A stretch of DNA of 47,666 bases, taken from assembly GCA_903892995.1 (NCBI GenBank), contig CAITKP010000018.1:1-47666 (forward strand). Reading direction: 5' to 3'. The notes beneath the pieces were generated by a model. It saw only the letters and a list, made by a program, of their open reading frames with translations. It was not told where the DNA came from and did not search any database. How positions within the stretch are numbered: position 1 is the first letter of the stretch; each line of letters opens with the position of its first letter. Made by a program: the position numbers and the translations under genes. Source of the stretch: an uncultured Campylobacterales bacterium. Its GTDB lineage: Bacteria; Campylobacterota; Campylobacteria; Campylobacterales; Sulfurimonadaceae. Shown here piece by piece: positions 16,565 through 26,020 of this stretch.

Positions 16565-18394
16565 ATGAGAAATTATGGAATAGATATTTGGGGAAATAAT
16601 AACTTTTTGATCAAAAATGGAAAAGTTTGTATCAATTACGGTTCAAAACCATCCATCATTGATATAACTCAAAAAGTTCGTGCTTCAGGTCTTAGAGGAC
16701 CGCTCATCCTTCGTTTTGAACACTTAATAAAAAAACAGATCGATACTCTTTTTGACTCTTTTTCAAGCGCGATCAACGAAAACAGTTATAACGGAACTTT
16801 TAACGCAGTTTTTCCACTTAAAGTCAACCAATTTCCAAATGTTGTGGAAGCGATTGCAAATTGTGGGCAAAATAGAGGCTATGGCCTTGAAGCGGGTTCA
16901 AAAGCAGAACTCTTTTTGGCGATGAGCTACACTCCTCTTGGTTACCCAATCACAGTCAATGGTTTTAAAGATACAGAGCTTATTGAACTGGGATTTATCG
17001 CAGCACATAGCGGACACAATATCACAATCACTATTGAGGGACTTGGAGAGTTAGAAACTATTTTAGAGGTCGCTGAATCTTGTGGTTTAACGATGCCAAA
17101 CATTGGGATTCGTCTTCGTCTTCACTCTTCAGGAAGCGGTACTTGGGCAAAAAGTGGAGGAATGGACGCGAAATTTGGTCTTACTTCTACAGAAATTTTA
17201 GAAGCGATGCAACTACTTCGTGATTCTGATAAAATGGAACATTTTAAGATGCTGCATTTTCATATCGGCTCACAGATGTCTGATATTTCTCCACTCAAAC
17301 GCGCACTCAGAGAAGCTGGAAACATCTACGCAGAACTCAAAAAAATGGGAGCAACAGCTCTCAATAGTATCAATATCGGGGGCGGTCTTGCCGTTGAATA
17401 CTCACAACATAAAAATGAATCTGCAAAAAACTACTCCATAGAAGAGTTTGCAAACGACGTTGTGTTTTTACTTCGTGAAGTTAGTAACTCAAAATCGGTC
17501 GAGCATCCAAATATCTATACCGAGTCTGGACGATTTATCGTAGCATCTCATGCTGTGCTAGTTACACCTGTTTTAGAACTTTTCACACAAGATTATCAGA
17601 TGCAGCATATCAAGTTTAAAGAGATCAATCCACCGCTTATCGAGGAACTTCGTGAGCTATATGATCTTTTAACACCAAAAAATGCAATCGAATATCTTCA
17701 CGATGCACTCGATCATATTGAGTCTCTTTTAACTCTTTTTGATCTTGGTTATATCGATCTTCAAGATAGATCAAATGCTGAGATTTTAGCGCATAATATC
17801 ATCAAAAAAGCACTCTATATTTCTCAAGAAAGCCCAACACAAGAGATCAAAAAACTCCAAGAGAGACTTCAAGAAAGATATCTTATTAACAGTTCGATCT
17901 TTCAAAGTCTTCCAGATTATTGGGGTCTAGGTCAGAGTTTTCCTGTTATGCCACTTGATAGACTTGACCAAAAAGCGATCCGCCCAGCCTCTTTATGGGA
18001 TATTACCTGTGATAGCGATGGAGAGATAGGTTTTGATCCAAAAAAACCGCTCTATCTGCATGATGTAGATCTTGATAATGAAGAGTACTTTTTAGGATTT
18101 TTCAATATCGGAGCTTATCAAGAGACTTTAGGAATGAACCATAATCTTTTTTCACATCCAAGCGAATGTAGCGTAAAGATTGATGATGAAGGGTTTAAAC
18201 TCTATAACATCGAGGACTCGATAAGCGTTATGGATATCTTAGATGATATGGGATACAACGCAAGAGAATTATTAATAAAACTTAAAACAAATCTTTTACA
18301 AAGTGATTTTATAACAGAAGAAGAAAAAAATGATACACTTCAAAAATTAGAAAACTATATGTATCAAAACGGTTATTTAAGAACAACTAGATAA
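16565..18394 (+). CDS. speA: Biosynthetic arginine decarboxylase
   Basis: The product has 609 residues, typical of SpeA (about 610-660). PLP lysine is in FPLKVNQF (K86). HFHIGSQMSDI and ESGRFIVASHA are fold III decarboxylase signatures, and the C-terminal CDSDGEIGF region supplies the second active-site loop. It converts arginine to agmatine, the entry to putrescine and spermidine in Campylobacterota. GGAG (16556-16559) precedes the ATG. It sits 12 nt after hisS and 8 nt before cysE. Confidence 0.96.
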   Translation: MRNYGIDIWGNNNFLIKNGKVCINYGSKPSIIDITQKVRASGLRGPLILRFEHLIKKQIDTLFDSFSSAINENSYNGTFNAVFPLKVNQFPNVVEAIANCGQNRGYGLEAGSKAELFLAMSYTPLGYPITVNGFKDTELIELGFIAAHSGHNITITIEGLGELETILEVAESCGLTMPNIGIRLRLHSSGSGTWAKSGGMDAKFGLTSTEILEAMQLLRDSDKMEHFKMLHFHIGSQMSDISPLKRALREAGNIYAELKKMGATALNSINIGGGLAVEYSQHKNESAKNYSIEEFANDVVFLLREVSNSKSVEHPNIYTESGRFIVASHAVLVTPVLELFTQDYQMQHIKFKEINPPLIEELRELYDLLTPKNAIEYLHDALDHIESLLTLFDLGYIDLQDRSNAEILAHNIIKKALYISQESPTQEIKKLQERLQERYLINSSIFQSLPDYWGLGQSFPVMPLDRLDQKAIRPASLWDITCDSDGEIGFDPKKPLYLHDVDLDNEEYFLGFFNIGAYQETLGMNHNLFSHPSECSVKIDDEGFKLYNIEDSISVMDILDDMGYNARELLIKLKTNLLQSDFITEEEKNDTLQKLENYMYQNGYLRTTR

Positions 18395-18402
18395 GGATTT
18401 CG

Positions 18403-19104
18403 ATGGGATTATTGAGTGAGATAAAAGAGGATTTTACAAACGCTTATAAAAATGATCCCGCCTTAACTTCATACACAAACTTCCTCTTTAACTATCCAGG
18501 AGTTTGGGCGATTGCATGGTACCGTGTTGCAAATAGGCTGCATAAAAATGGTTTTAAACAGCTTGCGCGCACGATTATGGGAATCAACCAAATTGTCACA
18601 AATATTGACATCCATCCAGCTGCAACAATTGGTAAACGTGTCTTTATAGATCACGGGTTTGGTGTAGTCATCGGTGAAACAACTATCATCGAAGATGATG
18701 TACTTATCTATCAAGGTGTCACACTTGGAGGTGTGAGTTTAGAACCTGGCAAACGCCACCCGACTATTTGCCACAATGTTGTCATTGGTGCGGGAGCAAA
18801 AGTGCTTGGAAATATCACAATTGGCGAACACTCTAAAATTGGTGCGAACTCAGTTGTTGTCAAAAATGTTCCTGCATGCTCAACTGCTATTGGTATCCCC
18901 GCTCACACGATAGAAAAAGGTCGTTGTAAAGATCCATTTATGCACAATATGCTTCCAGATATCAACAAAGAGATGTTTGAATATCTTTTAAAACGTGTTG
19001 CGATTTTAGAACATATTATCGTCGAAGATAATAAAAACCTTTTAGAAAAAGATCTTGAACTCGAAAAGATATATGAGTCCTTCATTAAGTCAATGAAAAA
19101 CTAA
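18403..19104 (+). CDS. cysE: Serine O-acetyltransferase
   Basis: The product has 233 residues. An N-terminal helical part (FNYPGVWAIAWYRVANRL) leads into a left-handed beta-helix of hexapeptide repeats (DIHPAATIGKRVFIDHG, VVIGETTIIEDDVLIYQGVTLGG) with the catalytic His in FIDHG. It makes O-acetylserine from serine and acetyl-CoA for cysteine synthesis. The C-terminal tail ends in charged residues rather than the usual Ile that binds cysteine synthase. AAGGA precedes the ATG. It is the last gene of the tightly spaced run. Confidence 0.94.
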   Translation: MGLLSEIKEDFTNAYKNDPALTSYTNFLFNYPGVWAIAWYRVANRLHKNGFKQLARTIMGINQIVTNIDIHPAATIGKRVFIDHGFGVVIGETTIIEDDVLIYQGVTLGGVSLEPGKRHPTICHNVVIGAGAKVLGNITIGEHSKIGANSVVVKNVPACSTAIGIPAHTIEKGRCKDPFMHNMLPDINKEMFEYLLKRVAILEHIIVEDNKNLLEKDLELEKIYESFIKSMKN

Positions 19105-19111
19105 AATTTGA

Positions 19112-19117
19112 TATAAT
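19112..19117 (+). promoter_or_regulatory. Candidate -10 element of the aminotransferase gene
   Basis: TATAAT 30 nt before the ATG, with CTAAGG (19135-19140) as ribosome site. It suggests that the following gene has its own promoter besides read-through from cysE. Confidence 0.5.
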
Positions 19118-19147
19118 TTCGCAATTTATTTCACCTAAGGTATAACC

Positions 19148-20317
19148 ATGCTTACTAAACGTATCAATGCCCTATCTGAGTCTATCACTATCGCTGTATC
19201 TAACCTTGCGCAAGAGCTAAAAGCACAAGGAAAAGATATCCTTAGTTTTTCTGCGGGCGAGCCTGATTTTGACACGCCTCAAGTTATTAAAGACGCTGCT
19301 ATCAAAGCAATTAACGATGGTTTTACCAAATACACTGCAGTTGATGGAATCCCTGCTCTTAAAAAAGCAGTTATTGATAAACTTCAAAGAGAAAATGGTC
19401 TCACTTACACTCCAGCACAAGTTATCGTAAATAATGGTGCAAAACACTCTTTATTTAACCTCTTTTCAGCAGTTGTTGAAGAGGGTGACGAAGTAATCAT
19501 CCCAGCACCTTACTGGGTTACATATCCTGAACTTGTAAAATATTGTGGTGGAACTCCAATAGAGATCCAAACAGATGATGCTTCAGGATTTAAGATCACT
19601 CCAGAGCAACTCAAAAATGCAATCACTTCAAAAACGAAAATGATTGTTTTAACATCTCCATCAAACCCAACGGGTTCAGTTTACTCAAAAGAGGAGCTCA
19701 CAGCTCTTGGAAAAATTTTAGAGGGAACTGATATCTTAGTTGCAAGTGATGAGATGTATGAAAAACTGATCTATGATGGTGAGTTTACATCTTCAGCAGC
19801 GATAAGCGAAGATATGTTTAAACGTACTATTACTATCAATGGCCTGAGCAAATCTGTTGCGATGACTGGATGGCGTTTTGGCTATATGGCTGCTCACCGT
19901 ACAGATATCATACAAGCAACAAAAACTTTGCAAAGTCAAAGCACATCAAACATCAACTCTATCACTCAAAAAGCGGCAATTGTCGGACTCGATGGAAGTG
20001 CAGATGCTGATGTTGAGATGATGCGTGTTGAGTTCAAAAAACGCCGTGATGAAGCTGTTAAACTTTTTAATGCAATCGATGGGCTCTCTGTTATTAAACC
20101 AGATGGTGCATTTTATCTTTTTGTAAATATCAAAGAAATCAGTAATGATTCACTTCAATTTTGTAGAGAACTTTTAGAGCAAACAGGTGTTGCTGTAGTT
20201 CCAGGTATTGGATTTGGAAGTGATGGTTATATCAGATTTAGTTTTGCTACGGATATGGAAAGTATCAAAGAGGGAATCAAACGTATCGAAGGGTTCGTTA
20301 AAACTCTTAAAAAATAG
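19148..20317 (+). CDS. aspC: Aspartate aminotransferase (class I, PLP-dependent)
   Basis: The product has 389 residues. The fold I aminotransferase pattern is complete: SFSAGEPDFDTP at the N-terminus, NGAKHSLF, TSPSNPTGSVY, ASDEMYEKLIYDG and the PLP lysine in LSKSVAMTGWRFGYMA (near 235). The C-terminal RFSFA arginine binds the substrate carboxylate. It belongs to the 1-gamma aspartate aminotransferases (AspB/AspC type), which make aspartate or glutamate and sometimes accept aromatic acids. It has its own candidate promoter and ends in a strong hairpin terminator shared with the convergent HD-GYP gene. Confidence 0.92.
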   Translation: MLTKRINALSESITIAVSNLAQELKAQGKDILSFSAGEPDFDTPQVIKDAAIKAINDGFTKYTAVDGIPALKKAVIDKLQRENGLTYTPAQVIVNNGAKHSLFNLFSAVVEEGDEVIIPAPYWVTYPELVKYCGGTPIEIQTDDASGFKITPEQLKNAITSKTKMIVLTSPSNPTGSVYSKEELTALGKILEGTDILVASDEMYEKLIYDGEFTSSAAISEDMFKRTITINGLSKSVAMTGWRFGYMAAHRTDIIQATKTLQSQSTSNINSITQKAAIVGLDGSADADVEMMRVEFKKRRDEAVKLFNAIDGLSVIKPDGAFYLFVNIKEISNDSLQFCRELLEQTGVAVVPGIGFGSDGYIRFSFATDMESIKEGIKRIEGFVKTLKK

Positions 20318-20323
20318 ATTTCT

Positions 20324-20360
20324 AGCCTTACATGTAAGCCTTTACATGTAAGCTTTTTTT
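20324..20360 (+). terminator. Terminator built from two tandem TTACATGTAA palindromes
   Basis: Two copies of TTACATGTAA (20328-20337 and 20342-20351) are separated by GCCT. Copy one can pair with copy two, extended by AGC/GCT with one bulged C, giving a stem of about 13 bp with a 4-nt loop. A run of eight T residues follows on the forward strand. It ends aspC and lies between convergent genes. Confidence 0.75.
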
Positions 20361-21592
20361 TAAAAATTGTAATGCAGTTTTGATCCTATTGCATACTCAT
20401 AACACAACGCAAGATGCTCTTTTAGTTTAGCTACTACATTAAAATCAAGTTTTCCCTCTTGACACATCAAATAAACGATATCATAAGCTTCATCCATTGA
20501 AAGTCCATGTCTATATGGTCTATCCTGTATCAAAGCTTGAAAAATATCAGCTACGGTAATAATCCTTCCCTCTAGTGGAATTTGTGATGCTGGTAAATTG
20601 TATGGGTATCCTTTGGCATCAAGTGTTTCATGATGAAGGGAAGCTAAACGGGCTATCTCTTTAAAACCTTCAATATGACGTAAAATAATATATGAATCAA
20701 AACCATGCCGATTCATTTTCAATCTTTCATCAGCATTGAGTTTAGAGGGCTTATCCAAAATCAGATCATCAACTTTGAGTTTTCCCAGATCATGTAGCAA
20801 TCCTGCTAACTCTACTTTTTCACAAATATTTTTTGGAAGATCAAAGCACTCTGCCAAGTATCTTGCAAGGACACTCACACCTAAAGAATGCTCGGAGGTA
20901 AATTCGCTTTTTGCATCCACCACTGCCGCAAACATTAAAGCTATCTCTTTAACTATCTCAAATGAAAACTCATCATCAACACCCTGCTTAATCCATTCTG
21001 TAAAGTATTCACTCAAAGCATCAGGCTCTAAATAAAACCAAAAAGAATCTTTCATAGAGGCACTCAAAAACGCTTCAACAAGTGTGGGAGAGAACATAGA
21101 ATCTGTATATTTTTTAATAGTATCTTGAATAAGAACGATCGACTTTACACCGCTTATTTGCATTTGCGCATTGATGGCATCAACTCTATCCACAAGATAG
21201 ATCAGATTTGAAATATTTTTTTCAAGATCACTTAACTCAGATGGAAGCTCATTCCAATGAGTATGATGGTATTTTACAAAAATCGCATAGGAACTATAGA
21301 CACTTGTATTTTTCAAAAGTATCTCGCCTCTTAGTGAGTGCACTTGAGAGTTGTTCCAATCGAGCTCACTCACGAGATGTGTATGTACATCTGTAGAGGA
21401 AACACCGCAGTCATGCAACATTCCAATAAAAATAATATCATCAATTAAGTTTTGAGGCCAAGAGAGTTCTCGTGCAAGCTGAGCCGCCATATAAGCGACT
21501 CTTTTTCCATGTAAAGTATCATCAATACCTACAAAATCCAATGCTCCAGAGAGTGCGTATGTGACCTCTCTGATATTTAAGTTATAACTCAA
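20360..21592 (-). CDS. HD-GYP domain protein, probable cyclic di-GMP phosphodiesterase
   Basis: The product has 410 residues from a TTG start. Two HD-type halves are visible. The N-terminal half has a partial HD motif (GMLHDCG). The C-terminal half is a full HD-GYP domain: LLHDLGKLKVDDLILDKP, HGFDSYIIL, SLHHETLDAKGYP and ITVADIFQALIQDRPYR. HD-GYP enzymes hydrolyse cyclic di-GMP to pGpG or GMP with two or three metals. No membrane or receiver domain is seen, so the input signal is unclear. With the GGDEF protein at 3218-4297 and pgaBCD it makes cyclic di-GMP control of biofilm a plausible theme. Sites near the 3' end converge with aspC. Confidence 0.88.
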   Translation of the reverse strand: MSYNLNIREVTYALSGALDFVGIDDTLHGKRVAYMAAQLARELSWPQNLIDDIIFIGMLHDCGVSSTDVHTHLVSELDWNNSQVHSLRGEILLKNTSVYSSYAIFVKYHHTHWNELPSELSDLEKNISNLIYLVDRVDAINAQMQISGVKSIVLIQDTIKKYTDSMFSPTLVEAFLSASMKDSFWFYLEPDALSEYFTEWIKQGVDDEFSFEIVKEIALMFAAVVDAKSEFTSEHSLGVSVLARYLAECFDLPKNICEKVELAGLLHDLGKLKVDDLILDKPSKLNADERLKMNRHGFDSYIILRHIEGFKEIARLASLHHETLDAKGYPYNLPASQIPLEGRIITVADIFQALIQDRPYRHGLSMDEAYDIVYLMCQEGKLDFNVVAKLKEHLALCYEYAIGSKLHYNF

Positions 21593-21609
21593 AAATGTAT
21601 CCGTTGATA

Positions 21610-21831
21610 CTATTTTAATTTTTGAAGCGCTTCAATCACCTCAGAGAGATTTTCCAATGGAATATGTACTTTCCAATCTGGCTCTTCTGCCATTCCACTG
21701 AGTGACACACCAATACTTGCTACAACTCCGCTGTCTTTTCCATAAGGCTCCTCTATTTTTGCAATAGAAATCAGACCTTTATTTGTTCCATGAAGATGAA
21801 TTGTTGTTTCTTCGATTAAATTTTTAGACAT
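21610..21831 (-). CDS. Small conserved-looking protein of unknown function
   Basis: The product has 73 residues with strong ribosome site AAGGGG 7 nt before the ATG, so I believe it is translated. It is acidic overall, has no membrane segment, and alternates beta-type stretches (TIHLHGTNKGLISIAKI, GVVASIGVSLSG) with a C-terminal helix (ENLSEVIEALQKLK). I do not recognise the family. It lies 20 nt after lpxD and 17 nt before the HD-GYP gene, all in the same direction, so it may belong with either. Confidence 0.7.
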   Translation of the reverse strand: MSKNLIEETTIHLHGTNKGLISIAKIEEPYGKDSGVVASIGVSLSGMAEEPDWKVHIPLENLSEVIEALQKLK

Positions 21832-21851
21832 TTTGTACCCCTTGTATTAGA

Positions 21852-22802
21852 TTACTTTATAAGTCTAGCCAATTTTCCTTGAAGTTTCAACCATAATTTA
21901 TGTTCCATTAGTGGAAAACCTGCAAATGTTCCCCCGCTCTCTTTTATAGACTTCGTGATTCCGCTTCTTGCAGCAAATGTATTAAACGCTGCGACTTCAA
22001 GATGTCCAGAAGTAGCACTCTGTCCGCCCATCACAACGTTGCGTCCAAGCTTGGATGAACCAGCTAATCCTGTTTGAGAAACAAGAACTGCGTATTCGCC
22101 TATCTCGCAGTTATGCCCGATTTGGACAAGATTATCGATGCGCACACCTTTTTTGATAAGCGTTGTTTTAAAAACTGCTCTATCTATGGTTGTAGCACTT
22201 CCAATCTCTACATCATCTTCGATAACAACATTGCCATTTTGATAGATTTTGGTATGCTCACCCATTTTATTTGTCGCAAAACCAAAGCCATCACTTCCGA
22301 TGGTCGTATTGGCATGGATGATACAATCACTACCAATTTTACAATCTCTATAAACTACAACATTTGGATAAAGAATTGTATTATCTCCTATGACACAATT
22401 GCTTCCAATATAAACACCAGCCATAATCGTGCAGTTTTTACCCACAACTGTTCCAGAAGCTATCTCAGCTTTTTGAGAGACATTTGTGCCCTCGCCTATT
22501 TGTGCTTTTGGTGCATCTATATCTTCTATGGGAGGTGCAAAATATTTAGAAAGTTTTGCCATCATCAAATAGGGTTCATCAACTATAAGTGCGATAGAAC
22601 TTGATGGAACACTTGAAGCTGTATGTGAAGAAACTATAATTGCCCCCGCTTTTGAATCTTCAACATCTTTAAAATATTTTGGATTTGTAACAAAGGAGAT
22701 CTCATTAGAACTGGCATCTTTAAGCGTGTTAATACCACTCACTTCAAATGATTTGCCACTATATTCAAATCCTATAATACGCGCTATCTCTTTAATATCC
22801 AT
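21852..22802 (-). CDS. lpxD: UDP-3-O-acylglucosamine N-acyltransferase, copy 1
   Basis: The product has 316 residues. The N-terminal uridine-binding domain (about 1-95, [20 protein letters not shown]) is followed by a left-handed beta-helix of hexapeptide repeats and a C-terminal helix ([13 protein letters not shown]). The catalytic His lies in [11 protein letters not shown]. LpxD adds the N-linked hydroxyacyl chain from acyl-ACP in the third step of lipid A synthesis. GGAG lies before the ATG. A second, clearly related lpxD lies 21 nt upstream; the catalytic domains of the two are largely alignable without gaps. Confidence 0.93.
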   Translation of the reverse strand: MDIKEIARIIGFEYSGKSFEVSGINTLKDASSNEISFVTNPKYFKDVEDSKAGAIIVSSHTASSVPSSSIALIVDEPYLMMAKLSKYFAPPIEDIDAPKAQIGEGTNVSQKAEIASGTVVGKNCTIMAGVYIGSNCVIGDNTILYPNVVVYRDCKIGSDCIIHANTTIGSDGFGFATNKMGEHTKIYQNGNVVIEDDVEIGSATTIDRAVFKTTLIKKGVRIDNLVQIGHNCEIGEYAVLVSQTGLAGSSKLGRNVVMGGQSATSGHLEVAAFNTFAARSGITKSIKESGGTFAGFPLMEHKLWLKLQGKLARLIK

Positions 22803-22823
22803 AAATACTCTCCAAGGGGAATT

Positions 22824-23777
22824 TTATTCTTTAATAAGTTTTGCGATTTTACTTTGCAGTCTCATCCACTCTTTATGTGGCATAAGTGGGTATCCACTCC
22901 AAACACCGCGAGGTTCTTTGATAGATTTTGTAATCCCGCTTCTTGCAGTAAAAGTTGAAAAAGGGGCAATCTCTAAATGATCTGTAAATGCACTCTGCCC
23001 GCTTACAACACAGTTGCGCCCTAGTTTTGTAGATCCTCCAACTCCAGATTGTGCAACAAACAAAGAGTATTCACCGATCTCGCAGTTGTGTCCCACATGG
23101 ATAAAGTTATCTAATTTAACACCTTTTTTAATAATAGTTGAGCCAAATACAGCTCTATCAATGGCACAATTTGCACCAATCTCCACATCATCTTCGATAA
23201 TCACATTACCATTTTGATAGATTTTTATATGCTCGCCCGTTGCAGTATGAGAAAATCCAAATCCATCCGCGCCAATACTCGTTCCCGCATGGATAATACA
23301 ATCACTTCCGATAATACAATCACGATAGATGACAGCATTTGGATAGATTGTCGTGTTATCGCCTACATGTACGTGTGAGCCAAGATACACGCCCGCCATA
23401 ATCGTAGAGTTTTTCCCAATCACAACGCCATTTTCAATATTAGCTCGCTCATCGACATAAGTTCCATCTCCTAAAATAGGATCAGGCGCATTGAAATCTA
23501 TCTTTTTTGGAGCAAATAGCTTCGTTGCATACGCCATAGCAATTGAAACATTATCACAAACAATATAGGAGCTTTGGGGAGGTAAAAAATCTATAAGTGA
23601 AGATGGGATTAAAAAAGCCGAAGCTTGAGAGTTTTGTAGATCAGTTGCATATTTTTTATGCTCTGCGAAACTAAGTTGTCCCACAGAGGCGCTCGAGAGA
23701 TTGTTCATCGAAATAATTTTGACATCTTCTCCAACATGCTTACATGTAAGCGAATCTGCTATTTGAGATAAAAGCAT
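22824..23777 (-). CDS. lpxD: UDP-3-O-acylglucosamine N-acyltransferase, copy 2
   Basis: The product has 317 residues from ATG 23775-23777, one base after the ilvH stop. This start aligns the N-terminus with copy 1 residue for residue; a GTG eight codons earlier would overlap ilvH. The domain order is the same as in copy 1: uridine-binding domain, hexapeptide helix, C-terminal helix, with catalytic His in [11 protein letters not shown]. Both copies look intact. The gene order ilvB-ilvH-lpxD matches that known in Campylobacter jejuni, so copy 2 is probably the ancestral position and copy 1 the duplicate. The palindrome at 23739-23750 encodes Leu-Thr-Cys-Lys near residue 10, where copy 1 has unrelated residues. 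Confidence 0.92.
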   Translation of the reverse strand: MLLSQIADSLTCKHVGEDVKIISMNNLSSASVGQLSFAEHKKYATDLQNSQASAFLIPSSLIDFLPPQSSYIVCDNVSIAMAYATKLFAPKKIDFNAPDPILGDGTYVDERANIENGVVIGKNSTIMAGVYLGSHVHVGDNTTIYPNAVIYRDCIIGSDCIIHAGTSIGADGFGFSHTATGEHIKIYQNGNVIIEDDVEIGANCAIDRAVFGSTIIKKGVKLDNFIHVGHNCEIGEYSLFVAQSGVGGSTKLGRNCVVSGQSAFTDHLEIAPFSTFTARSGITKSIKEPRGVWSGYPLMPHKEWMRLQSKIAKLIKE

Positions 23778-23778
23778 C

Positions 23779-24252
23779 TTATCGCTCAAGAGCGACTGCA
23801 CCGCTTCTTACTATCTCACGCGGATGGAAACGCTTTGCTGCAGCTAAAAAGTAATCTACTCTTTTTGGTTCATCTGCAACCATTGCGATAATAAGCTCTT
23901 CACTAACATTAACGATGCTTCCATTATATGCGCTGCAAAGTGCAGAGATCTCACTTAACGTTTCAGTGATTGGAAATTTTACAAGTGCCATCTCTTTTTC
24001 AACCAAGTCAGCGTGCTCGATTACTTTTAAGACAGGAATCAATTTATGAAGCTGTTTTGTTATCTGCTCCATTACACGCACTGAACCTGAGGTAACTATT
24101 GTCAAACGAGAGTATCTACTCTCAGGAATCGGTGCTACTGTTAGGGATGTGATGTTATACCCACGTCCAGAGAAAAGGTCTGTAATACGAGAAAGCACAC
24201 TTGCTTCGTTAATTACGATAACCGAAATTACACGTCTTGCTGCTTCTTCCAT
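23779..24252 (-). CDS. ilvH: Acetolactate synthase small (regulatory) subunit
   Basis: The product has 157 residues. An N-terminal ACT domain ([29 protein letters not shown]) binds valine for feedback inhibition, and the C-terminal half is the second conserved domain of the family. The ATG follows directly on the ilvB stop codon, with GGAG inside the end of ilvB. Coupled translation with the catalytic subunit is likely. Confidence 0.95.
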   Translation of the reverse strand: MEEAARRVISVIVINEASVLSRITDLFSGRGYNITSLTVAPIPESRYSRLTIVTSGSVRVMEQITKQLHKLIPVLKVIEHADLVEKEMALVKFPITETLSEISALCSAYNGSIVNVSEELIIAMVADEPKRVDYFLAAAKRFHPREIVRSGAVALER

Positions 24253-25947
24253 TTACTTCTCCTTATACTCTAACATCATATTAAATAGTGATCCACCTGC
24301 TGGAACCATCGGCATTACGTTTTCTAATCTATGAACTTTTACATCGATAAATGCGACAACATTTTTTTCAACAGCATCTTTAAGCGCTGCATCAAACTCC
24401 TCTTTTGTCGTAACTCTGTATCCGATTCCGCCAAACGCTTCTGCGAGTTTGACAAAATCTGGCTGTACTGAAAGATCAGTCGATGAGTGGCGTTTGTTGT
24501 AAAAAAGTGTCTGCCACTGACGAACCATTCCAAGATAGTTATTATTTAATATGATATTGATAACTGGCAGTTTATATTCAACTGTTGTCATCAACTCTTG
24601 TACATTCATCAAAATCGAACCATCGCCTGTGAAGTTTATACTTACACGTTCAGGATCAGCAACTTTCACGCCCATCGCCGCTGGAAAACCAAATCCCATA
24701 GTTCCTAAACCACCTGAAGTGATCCATTGTCTAGGACGAGAAAATGGATAAAACTGCGCTGTCCACATCTGGTGTTGGCCAACATCTGTCGTGACATTTG
24801 CCCTGTCTCCTAGAAGCTCACCAACTCTTTGTATAACCCACTGAGGTTTGAGTTCTGGCGTATCCTCTTTATATGAAAGCGGATGTAACTTGTTGAAATT
24901 TGCAATGGTATCCAACCAAGGTGTATAACGCTCTTTATCGACAATCTCTTTTGAGATTTCAAGCATACTTATCGCTACATTTTTCAAATCTCCAACGATT
25001 GGAAAATCAGCCGTCACAAGCTTAGAAATACTTGCAGGATCGATATCAACATGGATAACTTTTGCATTTTTAGCAAATTCACTCAGTTTTCCAGTAACAC
25101 GATCATCAAATCTAGCACCCAAACCGATAACTAAATCTGTCTCACTCATCGCCATATTTGCCGCATAACTTCCATGCATACCAAGCATAGAGATCAAAAG
25201 AGGATTTTCAAAGCCAAGCGTTCCACGCGCCATTAAAGTCTCAACAGCTGGGATTCCTGTGAGTTTTACAAGCTCTCTTATCTCATCTGCTGCATCTGCA
25301 TGAATAACTCCACCACCCAAATAAAAGAGTGGACGTTTTGCATCACGTATCGCTTCGACTGCTTTTTTTATCTGACGAATATTACCATTGACAGTTGGTT
25401 TATATGTTTCAATCTCAACTGGTTTTGAGTAATCAAATGTCGCGATTTGCGCTGTAACATCTTTAGGAATATCTACATGTACAGGTCCGGGACGGCCAGT
25501 GCGAGCGATATAAAATGCCTCTTTTAAGATACGAGGAAGATCAGCTGCATCAGTTACAAGATAGTTATGTTTTGTACATGAACGGCTGATGCCGACTGCA
25601 TCAATCTCTTGAAAAGCATCTGTTCCTATTAAACTCATCGGAACCTGTCCACTGATAACAACTAAAGGAATAGAATCCATATAGGCATCTGCTAGTCCTG
25701 TTACAGCATTTGTAAATCCAGGACCACTTGTGATCATTGCTACACCGACACGTCCGCTTGCTTTAGCGTATCCCTCAGCTGCATGGACTGCTGCTTGCTC
25801 ATGACGAGCTAAAATATGTTTAAAAGAGTTTTGTTTGTATATTTCATCATAGACGTTCATAATCGCACCACCTGGGTAACCAAAAATGGTATCAACGTTT
25901 TCTGCGATCAATGCTTCAATGACCATCTGTGCGCCACTAATCTGCAT
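24253..25947 (-). CDS. ilvB: Acetolactate synthase large (catalytic) subunit
   Basis: The product has 564 residues. The thiamine-diphosphate enzyme pattern is complete: catalytic Glu in ILARHEQAAVHAAEGYAKA, the FAD-binding middle domain (MLGMHGSYAANMA, GARFDDRVTGKL), and the GDGS...NNNYLGMVRQWQ cofactor motif. It condenses two pyruvates, or pyruvate and 2-oxobutyrate, for valine, leucine and isoleucine synthesis. AAGGAGAC gives a strong ribosome site. It leads the ilvB-ilvH-lpxD operon. Confidence 0.96.
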   Translation of the reverse strand: MQISGAQMVIEALIAENVDTIFGYPGGAIMNVYDEIYKQNSFKHILARHEQAAVHAAEGYAKASGRVGVAMITSGPGFTNAVTGLADAYMDSIPLVVISGQVPMSLIGTDAFQEIDAVGISRSCTKHNYLVTDAADLPRILKEAFYIARTGRPGPVHVDIPKDVTAQIATFDYSKPVEIETYKPTVNGNIRQIKKAVEAIRDAKRPLFYLGGGVIHADAADEIRELVKLTGIPAVETLMARGTLGFENPLLISMLGMHGSYAANMAMSETDLVIGLGARFDDRVTGKLSEFAKNAKVIHVDIDPASISKLVTADFPIVGDLKNVAISMLEISKEIVDKERYTPWLDTIANFNKLHPLSYKEDTPELKPQWVIQRVGELLGDRANVTTDVGQHQMWTAQFYPFSRPRQWITSGGLGTMGFGFPAAMGVKVADPERVSINFTGDGSILMNVQELMTTVEYKLPVINIILNNNYLGMVRQWQTLFYNKRHSSTDLSVQPDFVKLAEAFGGIGYRVTTKEEFDAALKDAVEKNVVAFIDVKVHRLENVMPMVPAGGSLFNMMLEYKEK

Positions 25948-25973
25948 ATCGTCTCCTTATTAAAAATTCGGTA

Positions 25974-25979
25974 ATTATA
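25974..25979 (-). promoter_or_regulatory. Candidate -10 element of the ilvB operon
   Basis: TATAAT on the reverse strand, 27 nt before the ilvB ATG. The dyad at 25998-26015 overlaps where a -35 box would fall. Confidence 0.55.
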
Positions 25980-25997
25980 TTGAGAGTGAGCTATAAC

Positions 25998-26015
25998 TTA
26001 GGTTAAATCACCTAA
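25998..26015. promoter_or_regulatory. Dyad TTAGGT-N6-ACCTAA upstream of ilvB
   Basis: Six-base inverted arms around a 6-nt centre, located at the expected -35 region of the ilvB promoter and just downstream of the Ppx/GppA stop codon. It could be an operator or a weak terminator. On the reverse strand no T-run follows the stem, which argues against a terminator in the gene direction. Confidence 0.4.
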
Positions 26016-26020
26016 ATTTT

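Noticed and set aside
22074-22604. Forward open frame of 176 codons
   Set aside because: Antisense shadow of lpxD copy 1; the hexapeptide repeats produce a periodic open frame.
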